From assembly GCF_024756255.1 (NCBI RefSeq), contig NZ_JANUHB010000003.1:1-64000 (forward strand): DNA of 64,000 bases, written 5' to 3'. This document shows positions 8,023 to 15,377 of the stretch, in pieces. Both the position numbers and the translations under genes were made by a program. Position 1 is the first letter of the stretch; each line of letters opens with the position of its first letter. The notes beneath the pieces are model-generated. The model was not told where the DNA came from, did no database searches, and saw only the letters and a program-made list of their open reading frames with translations. The stretch is from Massilia agilis (lineage in GTDB: Bacteria; Pseudomonadota; Gammaproteobacteria; Burkholderiales; Burkholderiaceae_D).

Positions 8023-8323
8023 AGTACTAGGGGTCAGTTACAGCCAATGGTCCAGCACTACTGCGCTGAACCGTACAACCGCTGCAACCAAGGAGATAAC
8101 AGCCAAATACATGGTCAGTTTCTTACCTTTGTCCATTCCAACTTGCTTATCAGTTTCACCCAGACCGCTCTGGATGTCTTGATTGCTCTTCTTCTCAAAC
8201 GAGAACGTCAGTTTGTAACGCGTGCTGCTCATGGTACTTCTCCTTTCGCTGGTGGTAAATGCCAGACCAAGCTGAGGGAGAGTGGGGATATTTTGGATCA
8301 GAATGGACAGACCCCTTAGTACT
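8023..8323. repeat. Inverted repeat pair flanking the small membrane-protein gene
   Basis: AGTACTAGGGGTC at 8023-8035 and the reverse complement of AGTACTAAGGGGTC at 8310-8323 differ by one inserted A, so they can pair over 13 bp. The inner arm begins immediately after the stop codon of the 64-residue gene and 17 bases upstream of the reverse transcriptase start; the outer arm lies about 78 bp before the small gene. The arrangement recalls retron a1/a2 arms, but the GGGGTC core also resembles REP-type repeats. Confidence 0.65.
8038..8232 (-). CDS. Small single-pass membrane protein, first gene of the reverse transcriptase cassette
   Basis: The 64-residue product has a charged N-terminal half and one hydrophobic helix at about residues 39-61, with an arginine at position 54, ending in DHWL. 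A strong AAAGGAG site 8 bases before the ATG supports a real gene despite its size. It is transcribed toward the reverse transcriptase, with 32 bases between them. No family is recognised. Small membrane proteins serve as toxic effectors in several retron and toxin-antitoxin systems, so an effector role is possible; nothing in the sequence proves it. Confidence 0.65.
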   Translation of the reverse strand: MSSTRYKLTFSFEKKSNQDIQSGLGETDKQVGMDKGKKLTMYLAVISLVAAVVRFSAVVLDHWL

Positions 8324-8339
8324 AACGCCAGACAACGGT

Positions 8340-8501
8340 CGCTAATTAGCAGTCGATGTCAGCGGCGCGCCGTTGACGTTCCGCGAACGCGGAACAACGG
8401 GCAGCGTGCCGGTCAAGACCCTCTCGGGTCGCCTCGTACGAAGCTTCGATTCCCCAAATGACGGAAATAAAGAGCAAAAGCAAACAGGCGAAGTACACCT
8501 G
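8340..8501 (-). ncRNA. Candidate structured RNA upstream of the reverse transcriptase cassette
   Basis: The 364-bp gap before the cassette holds clustered dyads. These are CAGGTG/CGCCTG at 8485-8501, GACCC-GAGA-GGGTC at 8417-8430 (a GNRA tetraloop on the minus strand), GTTCCGC/GCGGAAC at 8378-8395, and a 20-bp near-palindrome at 8358-8377. Retron template RNAs lie upstream of the reverse transcriptase and are rich in such stems. The first stem is closed by G-U on the minus strand, while the last one fits the plus strand better, so the strand is not settled. No msr/msd consensus was identified. Confidence 0.35.
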
Positions 8502-8596
8502 CCGAACGGAACTTTAGCTCAAAGTTTTCCATCCGACAAGATACCAAAAGAAATATTTTGGTTTTGATGAACTAGGACAATAAGGGGGAGAAATCT

Positions 8597-9370
8597 CTAG
8601 TTCCGGATCTGCACGAGCTCGATCTCGAACAGCTTGGGCCACAGCTTGCCGGTCACGAACAGGCGGTGGTGCTTGGCGTCGTACGCGATGCCGTTCAGCA
8701 CCGCGTCCATCGAATCGGTGCCGCGCTGCGCCGGCGGCAGCAGGTTGGTCAGGTCGATCCAGCCGACCACGTTGCCGGTGGTGGGGTCGATGCGAGCGAT
8801 GATGTCGGTGCCCCAGACGTTGGCGTAGATCTGGCCGTCCACCACTTCAAGCTCGTTGAGCCGGTTGACCGGCTTGCCCTCGGCCGTCACCTGGATGCGG
8901 CGCACTTCTTCCAGCGACTTGGGATCGAGCACGCGGATCGCGTTGCTGCCATCGCTCATGTACAGGCGCTGCGCGTCGCTGGCCAGGCCCCAGCCTTCGC
9001 CGGCGTAGTTGAAGCGGCGCTTCAGGCCGAAGGTCTTCTGGTCGTACACGAAGCCCACGTGCGAGGTCCAGGTCAGGCTGACGATCTCGTTGCCGACGGC
9101 CGCCGATCCTTCGCCAAAGAATTCGCTGGCCAGCTCCTTCTTCTGCAGCACCTTGCCCGTGTTAAGTTCCACCTTGCGCAGCGTGGAGCGGCCCTGCAGG
9201 CCGGTGGTCTCGTACAGGTGGCCGTCCTTGAAGAACAGGCCCTGCGTGAAGGCCTGCGGGTCGTGTGGATAAGTGTTCTTGACCACGAAACCGTACACGG
9301 GAATGGCCGCCTGCGCGGCACTGCATGCCAGCAGCGCGGCGCCAAGGGCCAGGCTAGCGATCTTCTTCAA
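8597..9370 (-). CDS. Glutaminyl-peptide cyclotransferase (bacterial beta-propeller type)
   Basis: The 257-residue protein starts with a signal peptide (about residues 1-21, cleavage near AQA). The mature part reads as the bacterial and plant glutamine cyclotransferase family: YPHDPQAFTQGLFF, LYETTGLQGRSTLRKVEL, then NELEVVDGQIYANVW and GIAYDAKHHRLFVTGKLWP. The family converts N-terminal glutamine to pyroglutamate and folds as a five-bladed propeller. A periplasmic location follows from the signal peptide. The physiological targets are unknown. It is the first normal-GC gene beyond the reverse transcriptase island. Confidence 0.93.
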   Translation of the reverse strand: MKKIASLALGAALLACSAAQAAIPVYGFVVKNTYPHDPQAFTQGLFFKDGHLYETTGLQGRSTLRKVELNTGKVLQKKELASEFFGEGSAAVGNEIVSLTWTSHVGFVYDQKTFGLKRRFNYAGEGWGLASDAQRLYMSDGSNAIRVLDPKSLEEVRRIQVTAEGKPVNRLNELEVVDGQIYANVWGTDIIARIDPTTGNVVGWIDLTNLLPPAQRGTDSMDAVLNGIAYDAKHHRLFVTGKLWPKLFEIELVQIRN

Positions 9371-9464
9371 CGTATTCTCCTGTTCGAAAGCGGCGCGGGG
9401 ACGTTAGCCCGGCACGCCAGCCGAAACGCTATCACATCGGCGCTGTACGCGGTGTAAAGACCGG

Positions 9465-10904
9465 TCAAGGCCGGCGCGGGAACGTGCGCCGGGGCGCGGC
9501 CAGCGGCCGCACGATCGCGCCCAGCCCATCGTAAGCGCGCGGGGGGACCGCAATGGCGGCAGGGCGCCCGAGGTCCGCCAGCACCTCCTGCGCGGCCGTA
9601 AAGCCGGACTTGACCGCGCCTTCCATGGAACAGGGCAGGTGGGTACGCGTCCAGTCGCCGGCCAGGTACAGCCCGTGCACGGGCGTGCGCGCGGCCGGGC
9701 GCAGGCGCTCGAAGCCGACGATCGGGCAGGGAATCGCCATCGGGATGTGGTGCACGGCCGAATGGACCACGCGCGCCGCTGCGGCCTGCGGCGCGATCTC
9801 GGCCAGCTCGCGCACCGTGGCCTGGACGATCTGCTGGTCGCTCATGCCCTTGGCGCGGTGGCTGTAGATGATGTTGCTGGCCGTGATGGTCGGGCGTCCT
9901 TGCCAGCCGTGGCGTATTTGCGTCAGGTCGTAATAATCGTAGTTGAGCCGCGCGGGCGTGCACAGGTGCGATGCAAAGCGCGGCATGTCGATGTGGCGGT
10001 CGAACCAGAGGTACACCGATACGTAGGGGCTGGGCTCGATGGTGGCAAGGATCTCGAACGCGCTGTCGCCGCGCCAGTGGTCCGGCAGCAGGGGCCCGAG
10101 CGCCTGCGGGGGCACGGCGCACACCACGCGGCCAGCAGGCAGCTCGGCGCCATCCGCCAGGCGCACGCCCTGCATGGCGCTTTGGCCGAGCAGCAGCGTG
10201 GCCGGCCTGCCCACCAGCACGCGCCCGCCCGCAGTCTCGATCGCGCGCACGGCCTGGCTCGCGTACAGCTCGCACAAGCCGACGCTGGCAAAGCCGAAGT
10301 GCAGGCCGCGGTAACTGCTCAATTGGGCGTGGATGCGCATCAGCGACGCCGCGGAGGAGCGGTCGAGCGGCACGTTGGTCACAACCATGGCGGCAAAGCG
10401 CCACCACCAGTCGATCATGCGTGGGCTGACGCCCTCGCGGCGCAGGAAATCGTAGGCGGAGATCCTGTCGAGCTCGTCGATTTCTTCCTCGCCAAAACGC
10501 ATCACGTGCAGGGACAGGCGCGACATTGACATGAGGTCCGCCAGCGACAGCCCGGGCGCCCCGACCATCGACGGCATCAGGCTCAAGGGCGGCGGCAGGG
10601 GGCCATGGCGCAGGTGCACCGGCGCCGGTTTGCAGGCAATCGTCAGTAGCGGATCGCGCTGCCAGCACACCAGGCGGCTGGTGCCCAGGCGCTCCAGCAG
10701 GGCGAGCATGTTGCGGTATTCGGAGTGCAAAACGTGGGGGCCGATGTCGACCGTGTCGCCGGTGGCGGCGTCGGTCCAGCTGGCGGCGCGGCCGCCCAGG
10801 CGCTCGCCGCCCTCCACCACGGTGACGCGCACACCGCGGTCGGCCAGCGCCACGGCGCACGCAAGGCCGGCAAGGCCACCTCCGATGACCACGATGTCGC
10901 TCAC
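9465..10904 (-). CDS. hpnE: FAD-dependent hydroxysqualene dehydroxylase-like oxidoreductase (HpnE-like)
   Basis: This 479-residue flavoprotein begins with the dinucleotide-binding motif VVIGGGLAGLACAVAL. It then has the amine-oxidase/phytoene-desaturase pattern (GGRAASWTDAATGDTVDIGPHVL) and the C-terminal FAD-contact segment GLYLAGDWTRTHLPCSMEGAVKSG. HpnE removes the hydroxyl of hydroxysqualene in hopanoid synthesis, and phytoene or carotenoid desaturases are close relatives. Neither hpnC nor hpnD is beside it here, so the symbol is tentative. An Lrp-type gene lies 130 bp upstream in the same direction. Confidence 0.75.
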   Translation of the reverse strand: MSDIVVIGGGLAGLACAVALADRGVRVTVVEGGERLGGRAASWTDAATGDTVDIGPHVLHSEYRNMLALLERLGTSRLVCWQRDPLLTIACKPAPVHLRHGPLPPPLSLMPSMVGAPGLSLADLMSMSRLSLHVMRFGEEEIDELDRISAYDFLRREGVSPRMIDWWWRFAAMVVTNVPLDRSSAASLMRIHAQLSSYRGLHFGFASVGLCELYASQAVRAIETAGGRVLVGRPATLLLGQSAMQGVRLADGAELPAGRVVCAVPPQALGPLLPDHWRGDSAFEILATIEPSPYVSVYLWFDRHIDMPRFASHLCTPARLNYDYYDLTQIRHGWQGRPTITASNIIYSHRAKGMSDQQIVQATVRELAEIAPQAAAARVVHSAVHHIPMAIPCPIVGFERLRPAARTPVHGLYLAGDWTRTHLPCSMEGAVKSGFTAAQEVLADLGRPAAIAVPPRAYDGLGAIVRPLAAPRRTFPRRP

Positions 10905-11034
10905 GTCTTCGCTTTCGTCAAGGCGCCAGCGGCGCGGTCGTGAACGGGCGCTGGCGGCCCGCGCGAAAGCAATCTTCGGTCACGCCGGCGCGTGCATCGG
11001 TGCGCACGCGCACGCTGCCACGGTCGCCGTGGCG

Positions 11035-11478
11035 TCAGCGCAGCGCGCCGCTGCTCAGGTCGATTTCCTTGAGCACCATGCGGCTCTGGGTGTCCTGCAC
11101 GTGGCCGCTGGCGCGCAGCGATTCCATCACGCGCACGAAGTGCTCCTGGTCCTTGCAGGCCACGCGCAGCAGGTAGTCGTGGCTGCCGGTGAGCAAGGTG
11201 GCCGAGACGATGCCGGGGATCGAACGAAGCATCGCCTCGAAGTCGAGCGCACTCACGCCCGGCTTGAGCTTGACGTCGGCCAGCGCCTGGAAACCCATGC
11301 CCAGGGCCGCCATGTTGACGGCGGCATGAAAGCCGACCAGCACGCCCTCGGCCACCAGCCGCCTGACCCGATCGGCTACGGCGTTGGCGCTGAGAAACAC
11401 GCGCTCGCCCAGCTCCTTGTAGCTGAGCCGGGCGTCCTTGGCGAGCAATTCGACAATTTCTCGGTCAATCCGGTCCAT
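11035..11478 (-). CDS. Lrp/AsnC family transcriptional regulator
   Basis: The 147-residue product has an N-terminal winged helix (DREIVELLAKDARLSYKELGERV) and a RAM domain (about 60-140) with GSHDYLLRVACKD, as expected for the family. It is read in the same direction as the HpnE-like gene and diverges from the secreted protein gene at 11582. Its target and ligand are unknown. It is one of five Lrp-family genes in the window. Confidence 0.9.
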   Translation of the reverse strand: MDRIDREIVELLAKDARLSYKELGERVFLSANAVADRVRRLVAEGVLVGFHAAVNMAALGMGFQALADVKLKPGVSALDFEAMLRSIPGIVSATLLTGSHDYLLRVACKDQEHFVRVMESLRASGHVQDTQSRMVLKEIDLSSGALR

Positions 11479-11581
11479 GGCTGCGTTTTTCGCTGTAAAT
11501 ACCCGATGTTAGCACGCAGATCAGGAGAAACGGATGTGCCCGGTTTGATAGCATCAGGTTGTTATTGTCTTTACTGCAACC

Positions 11582-12613
11582 ATGAAAGCACGCACCGTAC
11601 TCTTTGCCGGCCTGTGCGCCGCCGCGCCCGCATGGGCTGCCGACCCGTTTGGAAACCTGCTCAAACAGAGTGTCAACAGCGCGCTCCAGCAGGCGGCCAA
11701 CCGGGCCATCAACCCTTCCACCGCGCCCGCGGCCCCTGCAGCGCCAGTTGCCCGGCCCGACAGCCAGCCGCAAACGCAGGGCGGCGCCGAGCTGCGACAG
11801 GCAGCGCAGCCCGTGGCCAGCGGCATGCCCTACAAGGCTGGCACCTACAAGTTCGACTACGACTTGCCGTTCTACGCGGATTACATCGCCAATTACTGGC
11901 GCGATCCCAACGCCTCCACCCGCGGCGACACGCCGTCGGAAGATGCGCCCGGTGTCGTGGTCACCAAGCTGGTGTTCACCGGCAACCAGAAGGAGCCCGG
12001 CGTGCCCGAAATGCGGCGCAAGCTGGAAGCCTTGTTCCCGATGGTGCTGGCGCATCCCGCGCTGAAAGATATCCGCGGCTCGAGCCTGACGGTGGGCGGC
12101 AGCTTTGGCAACGAGCTGGGCCAGCAAATCGACCCGGTCGTGGTCGGCCGGCTGTCCATCGGCGCCGAGCCGATCCACCTGGACAACCCCAAGACCATCC
12201 GGCTCAAGGACGGCACCTATGCCACCTACATGCACGACCGCCTGCCGCTGGAGATCTCGGTGAACGATACCCGCGTGCTGGAAGGGCGCAGCCCGATCGG
12301 CACGTGGAACGGCATGACCGTGGTCTCGCGCGGCGGCGGCTACATGCTGGTCATCCCCAATACCGACCGGCCGCTCTACCTGGCCCAGGGCAGCGGCAGG
12401 AGCACCATGTACACCGTCAACCCGCAGCTGATCGATGCCAGCCGGCCCAAGTCCGACATCCAGTTCATGACGGTCTATGCCGGTGCCCCTTCGCACATCT
12501 CGTCGGCGATTGCGCACGGCAAGGAAAAGCCGACCAGCGCGATCGGCAGGCTGCTCGGGACGGAATTCACCATGGACTGGCCCGCAGTGTTGAAAGAAAT
12601 CAACAACAAATAG
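11582..12613 (+). CDS. Secreted protein of unknown function
   Basis: The 343-residue product starts with a signal peptide ending near AAPAWA-AD. A proline- and alanine-rich linker follows (about residues 45-70), then a globular region of about 260 residues with repeated aromatic and glycine turns (AGTYKFDYDLPFYADYI, GGSFGNELGQQIDPVVVGRL). No known family is recognised. It is probably periplasmic or surface-exposed. The Lrp-type gene at 11035-11478 diverges from it with about 100 bp between starts. A 47-bp nested palindrome lies 30 bp after its stop and may act as its transcript end. Confidence 0.8.
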   Translation: MKARTVLFAGLCAAAPAWAADPFGNLLKQSVNSALQQAANRAINPSTAPAAPAAPVARPDSQPQTQGGAELRQAAQPVASGMPYKAGTYKFDYDLPFYADYIANYWRDPNASTRGDTPSEDAPGVVVTKLVFTGNQKEPGVPEMRRKLEALFPMVLAHPALKDIRGSSLTVGGSFGNELGQQIDPVVVGRLSIGAEPIHLDNPKTIRLKDGTYATYMHDRLPLEISVNDTRVLEGRSPIGTWNGMTVVSRGGGYMLVIPNTDRPLYLAQGSGRSTMYTVNPQLIDASRPKSDIQFMTVYAGAPSHISSAIAHGKEKPTSAIGRLLGTEFTMDWPAVLKEINNK

Positions 12614-12643
12614 AAACCCCGAAAGTACGGGATGAAAACAGAA

Positions 12644-12690
12644 TATACGGTTTATAAGGTATAAAATATTTATACTGAATAAACCGTATA
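12644..12690. repeat. 47-bp nested AT-rich palindrome
   Basis: The outer arms TATACGGTTTAT (12644-12655) and ATAAACCGTATA (12679-12690) are perfect inverted repeats. The inner arms GTATAAA (12659-12665) and TTTATAC (12669-12675) are also perfect, and all four share one centre. The right part, GAATAAACCGTATAAAC (12677-12693), recurs exactly at 54814-54830 upstream of parA. In this 320-bp gap between two genes it is either an operator-like site or a terminator-like stem without a clear T-run. Confidence 0.85.
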
Positions 12691-12933
12691 AACCTGTGTG
12701 TTCATGCTGGATTTTTAAGCGCGGAAAGTTCGCCCATTTTTCCCGGCCAGACAGCCGTTTTTTACCGCTTTTCCACCCTATCCGCATGCTCGTTTTTCCC
12801 TTGCGCCATTAGCCCTCGGAAAACACCCGCCTAACATTGATCCCGGCCAATTGGCTGCCAAAGCACGATTGGAAACGCTGGTTGATCGGCGTACAGTGGC
12901 TCGTCATTCGCATTCGACCAACCACCGATCGCC

Positions 12934-14010
12934 ATGAACGCCCACACCTTCCACGCCACCAATCCGTTCAACGTGTACGCGCTCAAGCAAATGGACCGCA
13001 TGCGCCAGGCGCGCGGCAAAATGCTTGACCGCCTCGGCTACGGCCCGCAGGAGACCCCGTACACCGTGCTGCACACCGAGCCCGGCCTCATCCTGCGCAA
13101 GTACGACCAGGCCAATGCCGACGCGCCCGCCGTGCTGCTGGTGCCGGCGCCCATCAAGAAGGCCTACATCTGGGACCTGCTGCCGCAGGTGAGCGTGGTG
13201 CGGCGCTGGATGGAGCACGGCTACAAGGTGTACATGGCCGAATGGACGCCCGACACCGGCCCCAACTATGGGCTCGAGGATTACGGCGACCGCTTGCTGT
13301 CGGCCTGCAGGCAGGCCATCGAAGAGGACAGCGGGGAGGAGCAAGTCACGGTGGCCGGCCACTCGCTGGGCGGCATCCTGGCGGCGATTTTCGGCTGCAC
13401 CAACGCCGACGCGGTGCGCGCCGTGGTGCTGCTGGAGTCCCCGCTGCACTTCCGGCACGACCTGGGCTGCTTCGCCAACCTGGTCCACACCACGCCGGAC
13501 GCGCGCCCGATCGCGCAGGCGTTCAGCGAAGTGCCGGGCGTGTTCCTCAACATCGTCAGCGCCATGGCCGCGCCGCACGCCTTCCAGATGGAACGGCTGA
13601 TCGACCGCGCCATGTGCATGGGCAACCCGGAGGCCCTCGGCACCCACATGCGCGTCGAGCGCTGGACCCACGACGAATTTCCGCTGCCGGGCAAGCTGTT
13701 CACGGAGGTGGTGGAGTCCCTGTACCGCCACGACGAACTCATGCGCGGCAAGCTCAGGGTGGGCGAGCGCGAGATCGGGCCGCAGGACCTGAAGGCGCCG
13801 CTGCTGACCGTGGCCGACCCGCGCAGCGCCGTGATCCCGCTGCATTCGATGCAGGCGTTTTACGACGCGGCCGCAAGCGAGCACAAGCAGATGCTGCACT
13901 ACGAGGGCGACATCGGCGTAAACCTGCAGCACGTTGGCGTGCTGGTGGGCAAGAGCGCGCACCAGCGGCTGTGGCCGGCCATCTTCGACTGGCTCAATTC
14001 AGTCGAATAA
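12934..14010 (+). CDS. PhaC-like alpha/beta hydrolase
   Basis: The 358-residue product resembles polyhydroxyalkanoate synthases and their hydrolase relatives: YDQANADAPAVLLVPAPIKKAYIWDL, then GYKVYMAEWTPDTGPNYGLEDY, and a C-terminal HVGVLVG. The nucleophile elbow is GHSLGG with Ser144 in place of the GxCxG cysteine of true PHA synthases. Asp in TVADPRSAVIP and His in LQHVG complete a likely triad. So a PHA-related esterase, depolymerase or poly-hydroxyacid hydrolase is more likely than a polymerase. The length is close to class III PhaC. No phasin or depolymerase neighbours are seen. Confidence 0.8.
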   Translation: MNAHTFHATNPFNVYALKQMDRMRQARGKMLDRLGYGPQETPYTVLHTEPGLILRKYDQANADAPAVLLVPAPIKKAYIWDLLPQVSVVRRWMEHGYKVYMAEWTPDTGPNYGLEDYGDRLLSACRQAIEEDSGEEQVTVAGHSLGGILAAIFGCTNADAVRAVVLLESPLHFRHDLGCFANLVHTTPDARPIAQAFSEVPGVFLNIVSAMAAPHAFQMERLIDRAMCMGNPEALGTHMRVERWTHDEFPLPGKLFTEVVESLYRHDELMRGKLRVGEREIGPQDLKAPLLTVADPRSAVIPLHSMQAFYDAAASEHKQMLHYEGDIGVNLQHVGVLVGKSAHQRLWPAIFDWLNSVE

Positions 14011-14020
14011 ACGAACGGCT

Positions 14021-14047
14021 GTCGTCCCGGCGAACGCCGGGACCCAT
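14021..14047. repeat. Dispersed palindromic repeat, family A, half copy
   Basis: GTCGTCCCGGC-GAAC-GCCGGGACCCATG is one arm of the family A element seen complete at 31764-31868 and 56628-56744. The mirror arm is missing. It lies between convergent genes, just after the PhaC-like hydrolase. Confidence 0.75.
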
Positions 14048-14087
14048 GCCGAGCCAGCAGTACCGCGCACGGTACGGGCAGCCGCGA

Positions 14088-15377
14088 TCAGCTGCCAATC
14101 AACACCACCGTGTAGCCACCCACCACCGTGCCGTTCATACGCTGCCGCACACGCAGCACGGCCGCCTCGCCACGCTTGATGTCCGCAATGCTGGCGTGGA
14201 ACGGGATGGCTTGCGGATCGCAGCCACGGCGCACCTTTTCCACCCGCTGCAGCAAGCCCTGGCGCAGCTCGAATGGCAGCGCCGCCAGCTGCTGCAGGCG
14301 GCTTTCCGCCACCACCGCGGGCGACAGGCCGTAGCTGACCGGATTGGCAGGCAGTTGCAGCCCGGGATCGGCACGGCCGGTGTACAGCTTGAGCCACTGC
14401 ATCGCGTCCGGCGCGTCGAGCACCGCCTCCACCTCCGCATTGCCGGGCTGGCCAACATAGCCCAGCTGCAGGGCCAGGTCGATCGCCGCCGGGGACGCCG
14501 AAGGCACCACCGCAATGTTGCGCTGGGCGACATGGCGGTCGGCCGCGGCCGAGAACTGGTCCGGGGGGACCGCATCGAGCATCGGTTCGTGCACGCGCAC
14601 CACCAGGCACTCGTGGCCGCCGTTGACCACGCTTGGCACCCAGGTTTCCGGGCACTTGACGATGGCGTGGCAGCCGTGGCTCAGGTAGCGCCCGCTCGGG
14701 CCATCCACTTCGCGCCATTCGGTGGCGTTGTTGAAGCGGTTGCCCAGATCGACCCAGGTCGCGCCGATGAAGTTGGCGTCCGCCCGCGAGATCCCGAGCG
14801 AGGGATTGAACCAGTAGAACTCGACCCGCACGCGGTAGGCGGGCGCCTTGCCCAGGTTCCAGACGTGCGCGTACAAGGTGTTGGGCCCGTTGGCGCGCGC
14901 CACGCCGCCGGTGCTGGCTGGCTGCAGCGGCGCAGTCGATGCCTCCTGGCCGGGCACGACGTAGATGTCGGGCGACTCCCAGAACACGTCGTTCAGCGGC
15001 CGGGCGCCGCTGTCGCCGGCGTTGGCACGCACGAACAGGAAGGGCAGGAACTCGTCCTTGCGCGGCCCGAAGGTCGGCCCGTCGCGCAGGATGCCGCCCA
15101 GCTGGCCGCGGAACCACGGGATCTCGCCGGCGCTGCCCAGCGGCGGCCGGCCGACCGTTTCGGGCCGCTGGGGCGCCGTCTTCACCTTCGGCGGCGGCTC
15201 CTGCTGCGGCAGCTCCACGGTGCCCGGGAACGGGCAGTGCTCGGGCGGCGGGCAGGTCGGCTGGCGCGACGGGCCGCAGCCATGGGCATCGCAGCAACGG
15301 TCGCATGGCTGGTGCGCGTGGCCGCCCTGGTCGTGGCAGCTGCAGCGGCAGGGGTGGGCTTTGCCTGGCGTTTTCAT
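14088..15377 (-). CDS. Protein of unknown function with a Cys/His-rich N terminus
   Basis: The 429-residue product opens with a segment of about 35 residues holding nine cysteines and several histidines (positions about 8-42, including CRCSCHDQGGHAH and CDRCCDAHGC), likely a metal-binding tag. A proline-rich linker follows, then a beta-rich body (WNLGKAPAYRVRVEFYWFNPSLG) that resembles an immunoglobulin-like or CARDB-type adhesion fold. Its ATG overlaps the stop of the phospholipase C family gene (ATGA), so the two are translationally coupled. No signal peptide is visible. The function is unknown; a joint surface or secreted role with its partner is inferred. Confidence 0.75.
   Translation of the reverse strand: MKTPGKAHPCRCSCHDQGGHAHQPCDRCCDAHGCGPSRQPTCPPPEHCPFPGTVELPQQEPPPKVKTAPQRPETVGRPPLGSAGEIPWFRGQLGGILRDGPTFGPRKDEFLPFLFVRANAGDSGARPLNDVFWESPDIYVVPGQEASTAPLQPASTGGVARANGPNTLYAHVWNLGKAPAYRVRVEFYWFNPSLGISRADANFIGATWVDLGNRFNNATEWREVDGPSGRYLSHGCHAIVKCPETWVPSVVNGGHECLVVRVHEPMLDAVPPDQFSAAADRHVAQRNIAVVPSASPAAIDLALQLGYVGQPGNAEVEAVLDAPDAMQWLKLYTGRADPGLQLPANPVSYGLSPAVVAESRLQQLAALPFELRQGLLQRVEKVRRGCDPQAIPFHASIADIKRGEAAVLRVRQRMNGTVVGGYTVVLIGS

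Noticed and set aside
8310-8501. Integron attC-like site next to the reverse transcriptase cassette
   Set aside because: TGGCGTTAGT resembles the start of an attC end, but the GTTRRRY/RYYYAAC pair is not present at the required spacing, and no integrase is in view.
8373-8567. A 64-codon plus-strand frame in the region upstream of the reverse transcriptase cassette
   Set aside because: It runs through the hairpin cluster, lacks a clear ribosome site and resembles no protein family.
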